Below, in pieces: positions 38,748 through 48,067 of a stretch of DNA of 64,000 nt (its first letter is position 1; every line of letters starts with the position of its first letter). Below the pieces are notes generated by a model that did no database searches, was not told the origin of the DNA, and saw nothing but the letters and a program-made list of their open reading frames with translations. The position numbers and the translations under genes are program-made. This DNA is from Bdellovibrionales bacterium (GTDB lineage: Bacteria > Bdellovibrionota > Bdellovibrionia > Bdellovibrionales > UBA1609), in NCBI GenBank assembly GCA_016716765.1, contig JADJVA010000020.1, forward strand, positions 186,001 through 250,000. The letters run 5' to 3'.

Positions 38748-39590
38748 ATGAATGGATCGACCAAAACATGGTTTTTGCTGTCAGTAGTTTCGATATCTGT
38801 GATCTCAGCCTTTCATTCTTGGGGAGGCAGACAAGGCCTGTTGTGGGGCGTTATCATCTCGCTGAGCGTAAATTGCTTGATCTACTTTTATAATGAGGTC
38901 CACCTTGGAAACCTCTTTCTCGGACAACTGATCGAAGGTCAGAACCCTTGGGGGCTCTTAGACACTGTTCAAAAGCTTGCGAAGACTGCCAGAATTCCCG
39001 TTCCAAAAGTGGTGGTACTTGGCTCTCTTTCTCCTCAAGCCATGGTGATGGGACGAAGCTGGAATTCTGCTACTCTCTATTTGACTGAGGGGCTCCTCCG
39101 AACTCTCTCAGCTGATGAGAGAGAAGCCGTAATTGCCTACCAGATCTCTTGCATTAAAAAAATGGATACTCTTATCTTTACTTTTGCATCTGCGATCCTC
39201 GGTGTGATTTTTACCTGCTCAAGAATAATTGATTTTTTGCTCCGCGGAATAATGGGAGCCAAAGCCGATCCCAATTCTCGACAGAATCACCTTTGCAGTT
39301 GGCTCTTTGCGCCCATTGCCACAGTAATTGTGAAGATTTCCATCGGTTCGAGTCGATATCTAGCCAATGATGCCATGGCTGCTTCCTGGCTTAAAGATCC
39401 AAAGACCCTTGCACAAGCTCTCTGGAAGCTAGATTCCTATGCCTCAACAATGCCCTTGGTTATCCCCCCCTCTACAGCTCCCCTCTTTGTTGTCAACCCC
39501 TTGACTGGACGTGGTTGGACTCGTTACTTTCATGTTCATCCAAGCGTTGAAAAAAGAATTAGAAATATCATCGGATACTATCCAATTTAA
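38748..39590 (+). CDS. HtpX-like membrane protein lacking the zinc-protease motif
   Basis: The 280-residue protein has the layout of M48/HtpX membrane proteases: two N-terminal helices, then a domain with IPVPKVVVLG and LYLTEGLLRTLSADEREAV, then two more helices. In active HtpX the next residues are HELSH. Here they are YQISC (131-135), so both zinc-binding His and the catalytic Glu are gone. The third-ligand region (SRYLANDAMAA) also lacks the Glu. It should not cleave proteins, but it may still bind them, like other pseudoproteases. The frame is intact, so this is not decay by frameshift. DUF1844 follows 40 bp downstream. Confidence 0.8.
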   Translation: MNGSTKTWFLLSVVSISVISAFHSWGGRQGLLWGVIISLSVNCLIYFYNEVHLGNLFLGQLIEGQNPWGLLDTVQKLAKTARIPVPKVVVLGSLSPQAMVMGRSWNSATLYLTEGLLRTLSADEREAVIAYQISCIKKMDTLIFTFASAILGVIFTCSRIIDFLLRGIMGAKADPNSRQNHLCSWLFAPIATVIVKISIGSSRYLANDAMAASWLKDPKTLAQALWKLDSYASTMPLVIPPSTAPLFVVNPLTGRGWTRYFHVHPSVEKRIRNIIGYYPI

Positions 39591-39630
39591 TTTTCCTAGA
39601 CGAATGGGATTTTAAAATTGAAAGGGGAAT

Positions 39631-39906
39631 ATGGGCACAGAAATAAAACAAGAAAACACCAAGGGTTTAAAGGCCGACTTTTCAACTCTCATTCTTTCCA
39701 TCGCCTCTTCTGCCGCCATGGCAATGGGCCTCACGCCGGACCCCGCAGGCAATATAACTGAAAAGAATCTTGAAATGGCCAGCTTTAATATTGATCTGCT
39801 CATCCTTCTTCAACAAAAAACAAAGAACAACCTGGACACCGAAGAATCCCGCTTTCTTGAATCACTTATTCGTGATCTTCAAGTGAAATTTATACAAATT
39901 AAATAG
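39631..39906 (+). CDS. DUF1844 protein
   Basis: The 91-residue protein matches DUF1844 in length and pattern (FSTLILSIASSAAMAMGL, then NLEMASFNIDLLILLQQKTKNNL). Its function is unknown. It is found in many deltaproteobacteria-like genomes. It has AAAGGGG near the start and lies 40 bp after the HtpX-like gene, probably in one transcript. Confidence 0.85.
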   Translation: MGTEIKQENTKGLKADFSTLILSIASSAAMAMGLTPDPAGNITEKNLEMASFNIDLLILLQQKTKNNLDTEESRFLESLIRDLQVKFIQIK

Positions 39907-40061
39907 AGAAATTTATCACAAGATTCCCATCTTGACGATAATGAAAGTCGGCCTCAAACTGGCAGCAAATATGGGGGAAACCATCGAATGGTGTTCTGAC
40001 GCAGAGATTGGTTTCGTCAAGGTTTGGTAGTTTGTTTGAGAAATGACCCTTAGGAGGTACT

Positions 40062-41534
40062 ATGCATAAGGCAAAGCAGAGATGGCTGGTAGTGGGAACG
40101 ATATTTTTTGGCTTGTCCCTGGCGGGGTGGATGAGCGCGTACTTGCCGGCAGGAAATGCACAGCATCCTAAATCACCGATTCGGGCCGGAGATCCCTTAC
40201 CTGCCAACCTTTTTATTGAACTTAATAAAGTGATCAATCCGACTGTTGTTAATATCTCTACCAGTCAAACTCCACGCCAGACGGGAAGAAGAATGCCGGG
40301 ATACCCGGATCCTTTTTTTGATCTCTTCCAGCAGTTCATGGGTCCCGGTCCCTTTAATCAGGAACAGCAGCCACGCCAGTCACTTGGAACAGGCTTTGTC
40401 ATTCGCGAAGACGGCTTGATACTTACCAATAATCACGTCGTCGACAAAGCTGATGTCATCAAAGTCCAGCTCAACGAAAACGATAAGGAAACATACGATG
40501 CGAAAGTGATTGGAAAGGATGCCAGTACTGATGTTGCTTTGATCAAAATTGAAACCAAAAAGAAACTTCCCGCAGCAAAATTAGGTTCAAGTGCAGATCT
40601 CCAAGTGGGCGAGTGGGTTGCTGCTTTTGGAAATCCTTTTGGACATGGGCACACAATCACCAAAGGCATTATCTCAGCCTTGGGACGAGAGATTGATGAG
40701 CTCAATCGCTTTCCCTTTTTGCAGACGGACGCCAGCATCAATCCGGGCAATTCTGGCGGACCTCTGGTGAATTCCATGGGGCTCGTCGTTGGAGTTAATA
40801 CAGCTATAGACGCGCGCGCTCAGGGAATTGGTTTTGCAATTCCGATTGATGACGTAAAATCAATTCTCTCCGTTCTCGAAAAGGATGGAGGCATCAAACG
40901 TGGTTTTCTTGGCGTCCTGATGCAAGATCTCGATCAGGAGTCAGCAAATTCTATTGGAATTGACCGCACAGATGGAGCTCTGTTAACTCAAATTATCCCT
41001 GAAAGCCCAGCACAAAAAGGTGGTCTTAAACCCTACGACTTGGTGATTCAGTTAAATGGAAAAAAGGTGTCCAGCACACGCGATTTGAGTCGGAGTGTCT
41101 TAGGTCTCAAGGCCGGAGACAAAGTCGATGTGGTTGTGGTTCGCGACAAGAAGGAAAAAAAGCTCCAAGTGACGATTGGCAAACATCCTGATGAGACGGA
41201 CGAGGGTCAGTTGGGTCAATCAATGAAGCGCTACAACGGTCAGAAGGCTCCCTTCGATTTAGGTTTTAGGGTTGGTGATTATTCGAGGGAACTCGCCGCT
41301 GAGCTTGGACTGCCCCTCCTCAGTGAACCTCGTCCCGTCATTCTCGATGTGGAAAGAAACTCCCTGGCCGCTGTATCGGGCTTGGCGCCCGGAGACATCA
41401 TTCTTGACGTGAATCGTCAGGAAGTGATCAAGGCTCGCGATGTGCTAAAAACGCTCCGAAAAGACGGCATCAACGTCTTGCGAGTGCTGAAGCAAAACCG
41501 AGTCGTGTTGATTTATTTGAAGTCTCAGAAGTAA
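40062..41534 (+). CDS. DegQ/HtrA-type periplasmic serine protease
   Basis: The 490-residue Do/DegP-family protease has a signal anchor, the trypsin-like domain with triad His125 (TNNHVV), Asp157 (STDVAL) and Ser231 (GNSGGP), and two PDZ domains (about 275-365 and 395-485). It degrades misfolded periplasmic proteins. ATG 40062 has TAGGAGG upstream. It is probably monocistronic and is followed by the hairpins at 41568-41618. MucD and DegP are also possible names. Confidence 0.95.
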   Translation: MHKAKQRWLVVGTIFFGLSLAGWMSAYLPAGNAQHPKSPIRAGDPLPANLFIELNKVINPTVVNISTSQTPRQTGRRMPGYPDPFFDLFQQFMGPGPFNQEQQPRQSLGTGFVIREDGLILTNNHVVDKADVIKVQLNENDKETYDAKVIGKDASTDVALIKIETKKKLPAAKLGSSADLQVGEWVAAFGNPFGHGHTITKGIISALGREIDELNRFPFLQTDASINPGNSGGPLVNSMGLVVGVNTAIDARAQGIGFAIPIDDVKSILSVLEKDGGIKRGFLGVLMQDLDQESANSIGIDRTDGALLTQIIPESPAQKGGLKPYDLVIQLNGKKVSSTRDLSRSVLGLKAGDKVDVVVVRDKKEKKLQVTIGKHPDETDEGQLGQSMKRYNGQKAPFDLGFRVGDYSRELAAELGLPLLSEPRPVILDVERNSLAAVSGLAPGDIILDVNRQEVIKARDVLKTLRKDGINVLRVLKQNRVVLIYLKSQK

Positions 41535-41567
41535 AAAAGAAGAACAAAAAAGTAAGAAGCTTGTGCA

Positions 41568-41618
41568 GTCAAAATACAGTGCCGGTATTCCCACTGTATT
41601 TTGACTCTGTCGGCACTG
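41568..41618 (+). promoter_or_regulatory. Overlapping alternative stem-loops after the DegQ gene
   Basis: Two hairpins compete for the same bases. GTCAAAATACAGT (41568-41580) pairs perfectly with ACTGTATTTTGAC (41593-41605). CAGTGCCG (41577-41584) pairs with CGGCACTG (41611-41618). Only one can form at a time. There is no U-run. It is at least an mRNA 3'-end structure and may act as a regulatory leader for spoVG about 210 bp downstream. Confidence 0.45.
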
Positions 41619-41829
41619 CGGCAACTCCGCGTATTTTTCATTCCAAATGCTGGCCGAGGTCTTAAATTGAGACATTCCCCAACCATTTTGGCCTGCTCAA
41701 GACTTTTGTCTTAAGTCTTTTGTTTGGTCTGCCGTAACTGTATGTAATGGGGAGTGCGTTGAAAAACTTGCTCCCCTTTGACGCGTCTCAAAAGATGCAT
41801 AAGTGACCCCCACCGGGAAGGAGCAGATG

Positions 41830-42132
41830 ATGAAAATCACCGATGTTAAGGTATTCCCCGTTAACGAAGAACGCCTCAAGGCCTACGTCACTATCACCAT
41901 CGACGATTGCTTTGTTGTTCGAGACCTGAAAGTCATCAAGGGGAATGATGGCCTCTTTGTAGCCATGCCCAGCAAGCGGCGCAAAGACGGACAGTTTAAA
42001 GACATTGCGCATCCCCTCAATCAAGAAACCAGAAGCGAAATCGAGAAAGCCATCTTTGATGAGTTCGAGAAAGAAATTCGATCGCTAGGAAGCAGCCTCG
42101 ATGATTTAAACCAAGAAGACCACGGAGAGTAG
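41830..42132 (+). CDS. spoVG: SpoVG-family regulator
   Basis: The 100-residue protein has the SpoVG pattern MKITDVKV, then AYVTITIDDCFVVRDLKVI and MPSKRRKDGQFKDIAHP. SpoVG binds nucleic acids and regulates genes after exponential growth in other bacteria. I chose ATG 41830, six bases after AAGGAG; the ATG three bases upstream is too close. It lies upstream of tRNA-Gln. Confidence 0.92.
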   Translation: MKITDVKVFPVNEERLKAYVTITIDDCFVVRDLKVIKGNDGLFVAMPSKRRKDGQFKDIAHPLNQETRSEIEKAIFDEFEKEIRSLGSSLDDLNQEDHGE

Positions 42133-42346
42133 CCCTCGAGTTCTGATACCCGTCAACTTCTAATAGCCCTCAAATTCCGATAGTTCTCGAATTCCTGGGC
42201 AGATTGGATAAGTTGTGGCTCATTTTTTAGCCTGCAGCAATCAATTGAGCAAATTTATTGCGTGGTCCCCTCCATATCTATTGGTTTTACCTTGATTTCC
42301 CGGCCTTTCTTGATACCTTACTGGGCTCAGTTTTCCCGTCATCGAT

Positions 42347-42421
42347 TGGGGTGTCGCCAAGTGGTAAGGCATCGGATTTTGATTCCGACATTCGCAGGTT
42401 CGATCCCTGCCACCCCATCCA
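42347..42421 (+). tRNA. tRNA-Gln (anticodon TTG)
   Basis: The sequence folds as a cloverleaf. Acceptor strands TGGGGTG and CACCCCA pair; the anticodon stem TCGGA/TCCGA surrounds loop TTTTGAT with anticodon TTG at 42379-42381; the T-arm has GGTTCGATCC. The discriminator is T and CCA is encoded (42419-42421). It is the integration site of the island, whose att repeat starts at 42412 inside the acceptor stem. Confidence 0.95.
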
Positions 42422-42425
42422 ATTT
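42412..42425 (+). repeat. Island attachment site, tRNA side
   Basis: ACCCCATCCAATTT covers the end of the tRNA acceptor strand, the CCA and four bases beyond. An identical copy lies at 56478-56491. Recombination here keeps the tRNA gene intact. Confidence 0.8.
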
Positions 42426-42430
42426 CACAG

Positions 42431-42449
42431 CCACCGTCAGGTGGTTTTT
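42431..42449 (+). terminator. Rho-independent terminator after tRNA-Gln
   Basis: CCACC (42431-42435) and GGTGG (42440-42444) form a stem with a GTCA loop, followed by TTTTT. It lies nine bases after the tRNA, on the island side of the att repeat. The rest of 42450-42740 holds no gene; CGGTTCTACTCG at 42606-42617 recurs at 56577-56588. Confidence 0.85.
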
Positions 42450-42806
42450 GTTTTTGGCGAGAAGATAAATAATTTTAACAACTTAAGAAGTAAAAGTTCC
42501 GTAGGTCCAAAGTTCGGTCATAATCGTTTATAACGGGATGTGAAACATTCCTGTAGTGATTTTTTGTAGTGCGTGGATCGCGCGCTACAGGTACCTAAGA
42601 ACTGTCGGTTCTACTCGATTATTATTAATCAGCCCTTTTGAAAGCTTTGGTTCTGCACGACCTTGGTCCGGGGTTGTCGATCTGACGGTTGTGTATTCCA
42701 TGACTATCGAAGCCGAGGCTGTACAATAAAAATGGCACTATAGAGTTCCCCAATAATAGTGGACAGTTTTCTTCGAGCGGTTTAATCAAACCGATAGGAG
42801 ATAACA

Positions 42807-43106
42807 ATGAGTTCAAAGAGAAGGGCTTTTTCACAAGAGTATAAGGCCGAAGCCGTTGATTTGGCTGAGAAAATTGGCACAACAAAGGCCTCGGAAGATC
42901 TAGGTATAAATCCGGCAAATATTCGTCGATGGAAAATGGAGACTCAATCAGGTCGCACCGCTCGCAGCGGTGCGAAAACCTATGAAGAACTGGAGTTTGA
43001 GGTTCGAGAACTCAGAAAGGAAAATGAGTACCTGAACAAAGTCAGCGATGTTCTAAAAAAAAGCCTAGGGATTATATCAAAGGATCAAATGAGAAATTCC
43101 AAATGA
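42807..43106 (+). CDS. IS3 transposase OrfA
   Basis: The 99-residue protein has an N-terminal helix-turn-helix (KRRAFSQEYKAEAVDL, then NPANIRRWK) and a leucine-rich helix (EELEFEVRELRKENEYLNK). It binds the ends of the element. A GGAG-like site lies upstream. Its stop overlaps the orfB start (ATGA). Confidence 0.9.
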   Translation: MSSKRRAFSQEYKAEAVDLAEKIGTTKASEDLGINPANIRRWKMETQSGRTARSGAKTYEELEFEVRELRKENEYLNKVSDVLKKSLGIISKDQMRNSK

Positions 43107-43966
43107 TTTTCGATCTTTCAAATGAAGTTCCTATCATCCGGCTATGCAGACACTTTGGAGTGAGTACCAGCGGGTATTACCAGTGGAAAAAGAATGGCCA
43201 GTTGAAATCCATGGCGAGAAAAATGGAAATCTGCAAGAAAATTGAGGAGATTTTCAACGTGAGTAAAAGTACTTATGGGTCACCTAGGATCTTTCATGAG
43301 CTGAGAAGCGAGGGGTTCTCTGTAAGTGAAAATACTGTCGCGAAGTATATGAGGGAGATGGGATTGGATGCCAGGTTAAAGAAGAAATATCGAGTGAGAA
43401 CGACTAATTCGAACCACGAGGGTCCAATTGCTCCACGAGTTTTCAGGATCGAGGATGATCTGCCTAAAGAGTCTAATCAGGTTTTGGCCGGAGATATAAC
43501 CTATCTAAGATTTGGATCTCGCTTTTTCTATCTGGCCATAGTTCTCGATGTTTGTACCCGAAAAGTTGTGGGTTGGTCGGTCACTGACAGTTTGGAAACC
43601 ACCGGAGTCTTAAATGCTCTGCGGATGGCGTTGGCTAATTGCAGAAATAGGGCGAACATCGTCTTCCACTCGGACCGCGGAATTCAGTACGCGAGCAAAT
43701 TATTTTTGGCTTTGCTGAACAAAAATAATGTGATTCCGAGCATGAGTCGCAAGGGAAACTGTTACGATAATTCGATTGTTGAGAGTTGGTTCAAGTCATT
43801 CAAGTCTGAGTGGCTTTACCGTCATGACTACAAAACAGAAGCGGAGCTGAGAACCTTGGTTTTTGAGTATATTGAAATCTGGTACAACAAAAAGAGATTG
43901 CATTCATCACTTGGCTATCAGAGTCCTTTAGAGTATGAGTCAACACTAAATGTAAATGCCGCCTGA
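43103..43966 (+). CDS. IS3 transposase OrfB (DDE integrase core)
   Basis: The 287-residue protein has an HTH-like N-terminus, then an rve-type DDE core with Asp in LAGDITYL, Asp in FHSDRGIQY and Glu in DNSIVESWFKSFK. The C-terminal YNKKRLHSSLGYQSP is typical of IS3 transposases. All catalytic residues are present. It may be made by coupling from the ATGA overlap or by frameshift fusion with OrfA. Confidence 0.93.
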   Translation: MIFDLSNEVPIIRLCRHFGVSTSGYYQWKKNGQLKSMARKMEICKKIEEIFNVSKSTYGSPRIFHELRSEGFSVSENTVAKYMREMGLDARLKKKYRVRTTNSNHEGPIAPRVFRIEDDLPKESNQVLAGDITYLRFGSRFFYLAIVLDVCTRKVVGWSVTDSLETTGVLNALRMALANCRNRANIVFHSDRGIQYASKLFLALLNKNNVIPSMSRKGNCYDNSIVESWFKSFKSEWLYRHDYKTEAELRTLVFEYIEIWYNKKRLHSSLGYQSPLEYESTLNVNAA

Positions 43967-44019
43967 GAAACTATCCACTTTTTCTGGGGAATTCCACTAA
44001 GCCGGAGGGGCCCTTTAGC

Positions 44020-45033
44020 GTGAAAATCAATGAAAACACGTGGGATAAAGTCAATGATAGGAATACATCCTGTTTTTCTTCCCGCAAATACAATTATCTT
44101 AGGGAATTTGATGCCGGTAAGTGGGCGGTACACCTTTGCAAAGAGGTAAGCACAGATCTAAATGGCGTAATGTTCGTGGCAAAAAGAACATTCGCCAACG
44201 ACAAAGTATTGCCTGTTACAAAGGGATTTGAGGTTCGTTTCGATTTTTACAATAATTTGCCGAGTGATGAAGTCGCAATTGTAATTAAACTCCGCGGAAA
44301 CGAATACAGCGCTGCATTTACTTATCTAATTGATGACATTTTTAATGGATTCAATGCTCTCCAGGCAGACAAAGACGTAGTTGATTACTTCTTCAATCGA
44401 CTTGATGTTTGGAAAACTTTTTTTGACAGGGCCGATAGCAAGGGACTTTCTGATACTTACCGGAGGGGCCTATTTGCGGAACTGTATTTCATAAAAAATG
44501 CGCTTTTCCCGCACTATGGGGCGAAATGCATTAAATTTTGGACCGGACCCGAAGCTGGCATTCATGACTTTGAACTGGGGAAAATTGCCGTAGAGGTTAA
44601 ATCGAGCGCTGGTAACAAGTCGACAAAAATTAAAATCTCAAATGAACGGCAGTTAGATGATTCGGGATATGACCTTCTCCTGCTATTTCAAGTTTCGCTG
44701 AGTGTACGGAAGAATCACCAGCCAACGTTGGTTGATATGGTCAAAGAAGTTGCCACTCTCTTTCATTCGGATCATGGGCGTCTTGTTCAATTCAAAAATT
44801 TCTTGCTGATGGCGGGATATCATCCAATGCACGAGGAGTTATACCTCACCGAGGGATATCACGTAGACGAAACAAATGTTTATAAAGTATCCCAGGGATT
44901 CCCACGAATCATTGGAAGCCAAGTTCCCTCAGGCGTCGGTGGAATAAAATATTCCGTTGATCTGTCGGCTTGTTCTCAGTTCAAGATTGACGCGGCTGCG
45001 GCCGAAGCATCAATAAAGACTGGTTCAAAATGA
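44020..45033 (+). CDS. PD-(D/E)XK nuclease-like protein (DUF4420)
   Basis: The 337-residue protein matches the DUF4420 pattern of the PD-(D/E)XK motif proteins, which are found with Z1 helicases. The core is LFAELYFIKN, then FWTGPEAGIHDFE and IAVEVKSSAGN: Asp183 (HDF), Glu192 and Lys194 would form the nuclease site. IKISNERQLDDSGYD follows as a conserved signature. It starts at GTG 44020 after GGAGGGG. It is the first gene after the IS3 and lies 66 bp before the Z1 gene, so it is probably the nuclease of a restriction-type defence system. Confidence 0.85.
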   Translation: MKINENTWDKVNDRNTSCFSSRKYNYLREFDAGKWAVHLCKEVSTDLNGVMFVAKRTFANDKVLPVTKGFEVRFDFYNNLPSDEVAIVIKLRGNEYSAAFTYLIDDIFNGFNALQADKDVVDYFFNRLDVWKTFFDRADSKGLSDTYRRGLFAELYFIKNALFPHYGAKCIKFWTGPEAGIHDFELGKIAVEVKSSAGNKSTKIKISNERQLDDSGYDLLLLFQVSLSVRKNHQPTLVDMVKEVATLFHSDHGRLVQFKNFLLMAGYHPMHEELYLTEGYHVDETNVYKVSQGFPRIIGSQVPSGVGGIKYSVDLSACSQFKIDAAAAEASIKTGSK

Positions 45034-45099
45034 TACTGACTCATCGCATATAAACAAAACCAGACATTAGGCCGATGTATTTCATGGAGGGTTTTATCC

Positions 45100-47756
45100 A
45101 TGAAAGCTGCCGAAGGTATCCAACAAGATTGGAATGCATTAGTCGATGAAGCCCTAAGGGATATCAATGATTTCTCGAAGGGCGGACGTTCGCGTGACGA
45201 GATTTTCAAAAAACTCCAAAAAAGCAATACACCAGACCAAGTAATTGATGAGGCTTTCAAGCAATACTTGGAAAAAGTCGCATGTCTTTCTGGCGCTCAT
45301 GTTTTGAAGGATAAAAAGTCCAGTGAGAAGATGCGCTGGTATAAGCCAACTCTCGAACCTGACGAAAATTCAAGATGGGGAAAGCTGCGAAAAGTCCTTC
45401 AGAGCAAGAGCTGGACCGCTGACCACATTTCAGATTTGGACAACCAAAGCAACAGTGTTGTCTCGAATCTAATGGCACCGAATGGCGCCCCAGGAATCGT
45501 GAAAGGCCTCGTCCTAGGATATGTACAGAGCGGTAAGACCGCTAATTTTTCGGCCACTATCGCAAAAGCCTGTGATGAAAAATACAAAATTATCATTGTG
45601 TTAGCGGGTACCCACAATAGTTTGCGTGCGCAGACAGAAAAGCGACTTGAGGCTGAACTAATTGTCCCACACGGCGGGCGGAATGCCTTTAGATTGACGA
45701 ATACAAACGAGGACGGAGATTTCAAAGCACCGCCCACGCCTGTGAACTCCTTTTTGACGTCAGAGGGCAAAATTATCTTTTCCGTGCTAAAGAAAAATAC
45801 GACGGTTCTTAGAAAATTTAAGAGCTGGATCATGGAAGCGGATACGGAAATTCTCAAGCACTCGCCCGTATTAATCATCGATGACGAGGCTGACCAGGCA
45901 AGCTTAAATGAATCCCGGAATGATCGCGAGCGAACGGCGACTAATAAACTAATCGTCGAGCTATTGCAGTTTTTTGGAAAAAATGCACCAACGAGTTATG
46001 TCGGATACACAGCCACTCCATTTGCCAACATTCTGTTAGATGCGAATGACGAAGAAGATCTCTTTCCTCGAGACTTTATAGTCGCTCTGAAGGCACCCGA
46101 AACTTATGTGGGAGCAGAGCGTCTCTTTGGGCGGGTTGGGTTAGATGGCGATATTTCTCCACCTCTCGATTTAATCAGAAATATTGAAGTCGCCGAAACC
46201 GTGGATTCTGATGATGTTGCGGGCGTAAAAGTAACCCAAAGTCTCGAAGTTGCCATCCACACGTTCCTGTTGGCAGGAGCGGAGAGGATTCGTCGAGCGC
46301 AAGCACTAAATAAAGCAGAAATTGCGAAAGATGTCACAATGCTTGTGCACACTTCACAATTGACTGACGATCACTGTGACTTAACTTCAGAAATCGACGG
46401 GCACTTACGGATTATAAAAGCAAAGTTTGCTGCGAGAGACTCCAGCTTGAAAATCACACTTGAAAAGATATGGAAAGAAGATTTCGTCAGATTAAATTCA
46501 AGTACGACATTCCGAAACATAGAAATGGGTACATTTAGCGACGCGTGGGATTGTTTAGAAATCTTCCTAAATGAAATCAAAGTTGTGGAAATCAACTCTA
46601 AATCAAAAGATGCAATCTCATTTACGGATGAAAAGACTTGGGCGATTATTGTTGGCGGGAATAAACTCTCTCGCGGACTTACAATTGAAGGTCTAACCGT
46701 TAGCTACTTCCATCGCACTAGCAAGGGATATGACACGTTACTTCAGATGGGCAGATGGTTTGGATACAGACCCAATTATTTAGATCTAACGCGGATTTTT
46801 GTAACTTCTGAAATGGAGGCAAATTTTCATCATTTGGCCACGGTAGAAAATGATCTGCGTGAGGACATTGAGCGAATGGTGGAAAATGGAGAAACTCCGC
46901 TAGATATGGCATTGCGTGTCCGGGCCCATGACGAATTGGAAATTACCTTGAAACAGTCTCGACGGAACGCCACAATTAGCAGTACGACGTTCTCAGGGCA
47001 AAAAATTTCAACGACGCTTGCAAGGCTAGACGACCTTGCTTGGGCCAAGAAAAATGCAGATGCCGTGAAGCGTTTGGTAAATGATCTTGATAAGGCTGGC
47101 TTTCGTGAGCCAGTTTCATTTATGGAATTTCGAAACTGTCTCCTCTTCAAAGACGTGCCCCGGAAACAATCGTACAGTTCTTGACCGAATATGAAGTGGT
47201 AAAAGAAGATGTGAAGATGAATCGAAACTTACTGAGCGATTACATTAGCCGACTGGCTTTACAGGGTGAACTGACAAAATGGTCTGTAGCAGTCATGTCT
47301 AAGGCAAGGCATGAAAATGAGCATATTTTAGACCTAGGTGGCAATGGCCTCAAGGTCACGCCTGTTGAACGTCGTCAGTCGCCAAGATATTCCGGGGACC
47401 GTTATGATAGATTGAAGAACATTTCGATTATGAGTGAGGAACTCATTGATCTGGGTGATATTCTGAAAACAGACAGAGTGGCCGACTACATATCAAAGAA
47501 TGGTTTAAAGCCAACTATCATTCGAAACCAATCGCGGCCCAAGGAACGTGGCCTCTTGCTGATTTATCCAATTTATACAAATCATGATAAAACGCTGGCT
47601 GAAAGAGAATTGCTTAAGGTCGACAAAAAGCTCTTCCCGATCATTTCAGATAGCAAAGAGCTGTTCGCCGTCACTTTCGTTTTCCCTCCGACCAAAGTCG
47701 AAGCGTTCGGATGTGAGTACGTAGAAAATGCGACGGTTGGTCGCGGAGAAGCGTAG
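45100..47756 (+). CDS. Z1-domain superfamily II ATPase/helicase-like protein (frameshifted)
   Basis: Walker A is GYVQSGKT (residues 140-147) and Walker B is DDEAD (261-265). SYVGYTATPFANIL, NKLSRGLTIEGLTVSYFHR and LLQMGRWFGYR are further Z1 and helicase-like marks. The frame stops at 47184 (VPRKQSYSS), but the next frame from about 47162 encodes the expected C-terminus (ELTKWSVAV, then GLLLIYPIY) to 47756. Adding one C to the CCCC at 47158-47161 gives VPPETIVQFLTEYE and a single protein of about 885 residues. Z1 proteins occur in restriction-like clusters with DUF4420, and probably move on or remodel DNA. Confidence 0.85.
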
Positions 47757-47848
47757 TTAGTCGCCCTGGTGCTGGACTAACAACCGGTCCGGTTTAAGAA
47801 TGCCACAGAATGTGACGATCAATTCAATGTCACATCTTTGGAGGAGCA

Positions 47849-48067
47849 ATGGCAATTCGTTGGCAAGTTGGAACAGTACGCTGGTTTAATGAAGCATCGG
47901 GCTTAGGTATCATTGAAGACGACGCCGGCAGGACATACGAAGTCCACTATTCGGCGATCCAATCCGACAAAAAATGGAAGACTCTCCACGAGAACAAAAA
48001 AGTTCGATTCATTCCCTTAGATGATCCTGACTATATGATCGCTGAACAGGTCAAGGAAGTTGCATAA
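47849..48067 (+). CDS. Small cold-shock-domain protein in the defence operon
   Basis: The 72-residue protein resembles a cold shock domain: GTVRWFNEASGLGIIEDD matches the K/R-W-F-N and RNP1 region, and YEVHYSAI matches RNP2. It should fold as an OB barrel that binds single-stranded nucleic acid, but the last strand differs from typical CspA. GGAGGAG lies upstream of ATG 47849. Its TAA overlaps the ATG of the methyltransferase gene (TAATG), so the two are coupled. A CSD protein as a partner of a type IIG-like enzyme is unusual. Confidence 0.75.
   Translation: MAIRWQVGTVRWFNEASGLGIIEDDAGRTYEVHYSAIQSDKKWKTLHENKKVRFIPLDDPDYMIAEQVKEVA

Larger units (their letters stand above)
42741..43996 (+). 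mobile_element. Intact IS3-family insertion sequence
   Basis: Imperfect inverted ends of about 30 bp (TAGAGTTCCCC left, TGGAATTCCCC reading inward from the right) bound 1256 bp. A 3-bp target duplication CTA flanks it (42738-42740 and 43997-43999). orfA and orfB are both intact, so it is probably still mobile. It sits about 20 bp upstream of the nuclease gene and may separate it from its promoter or supply a new one. Confidence 0.9.
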
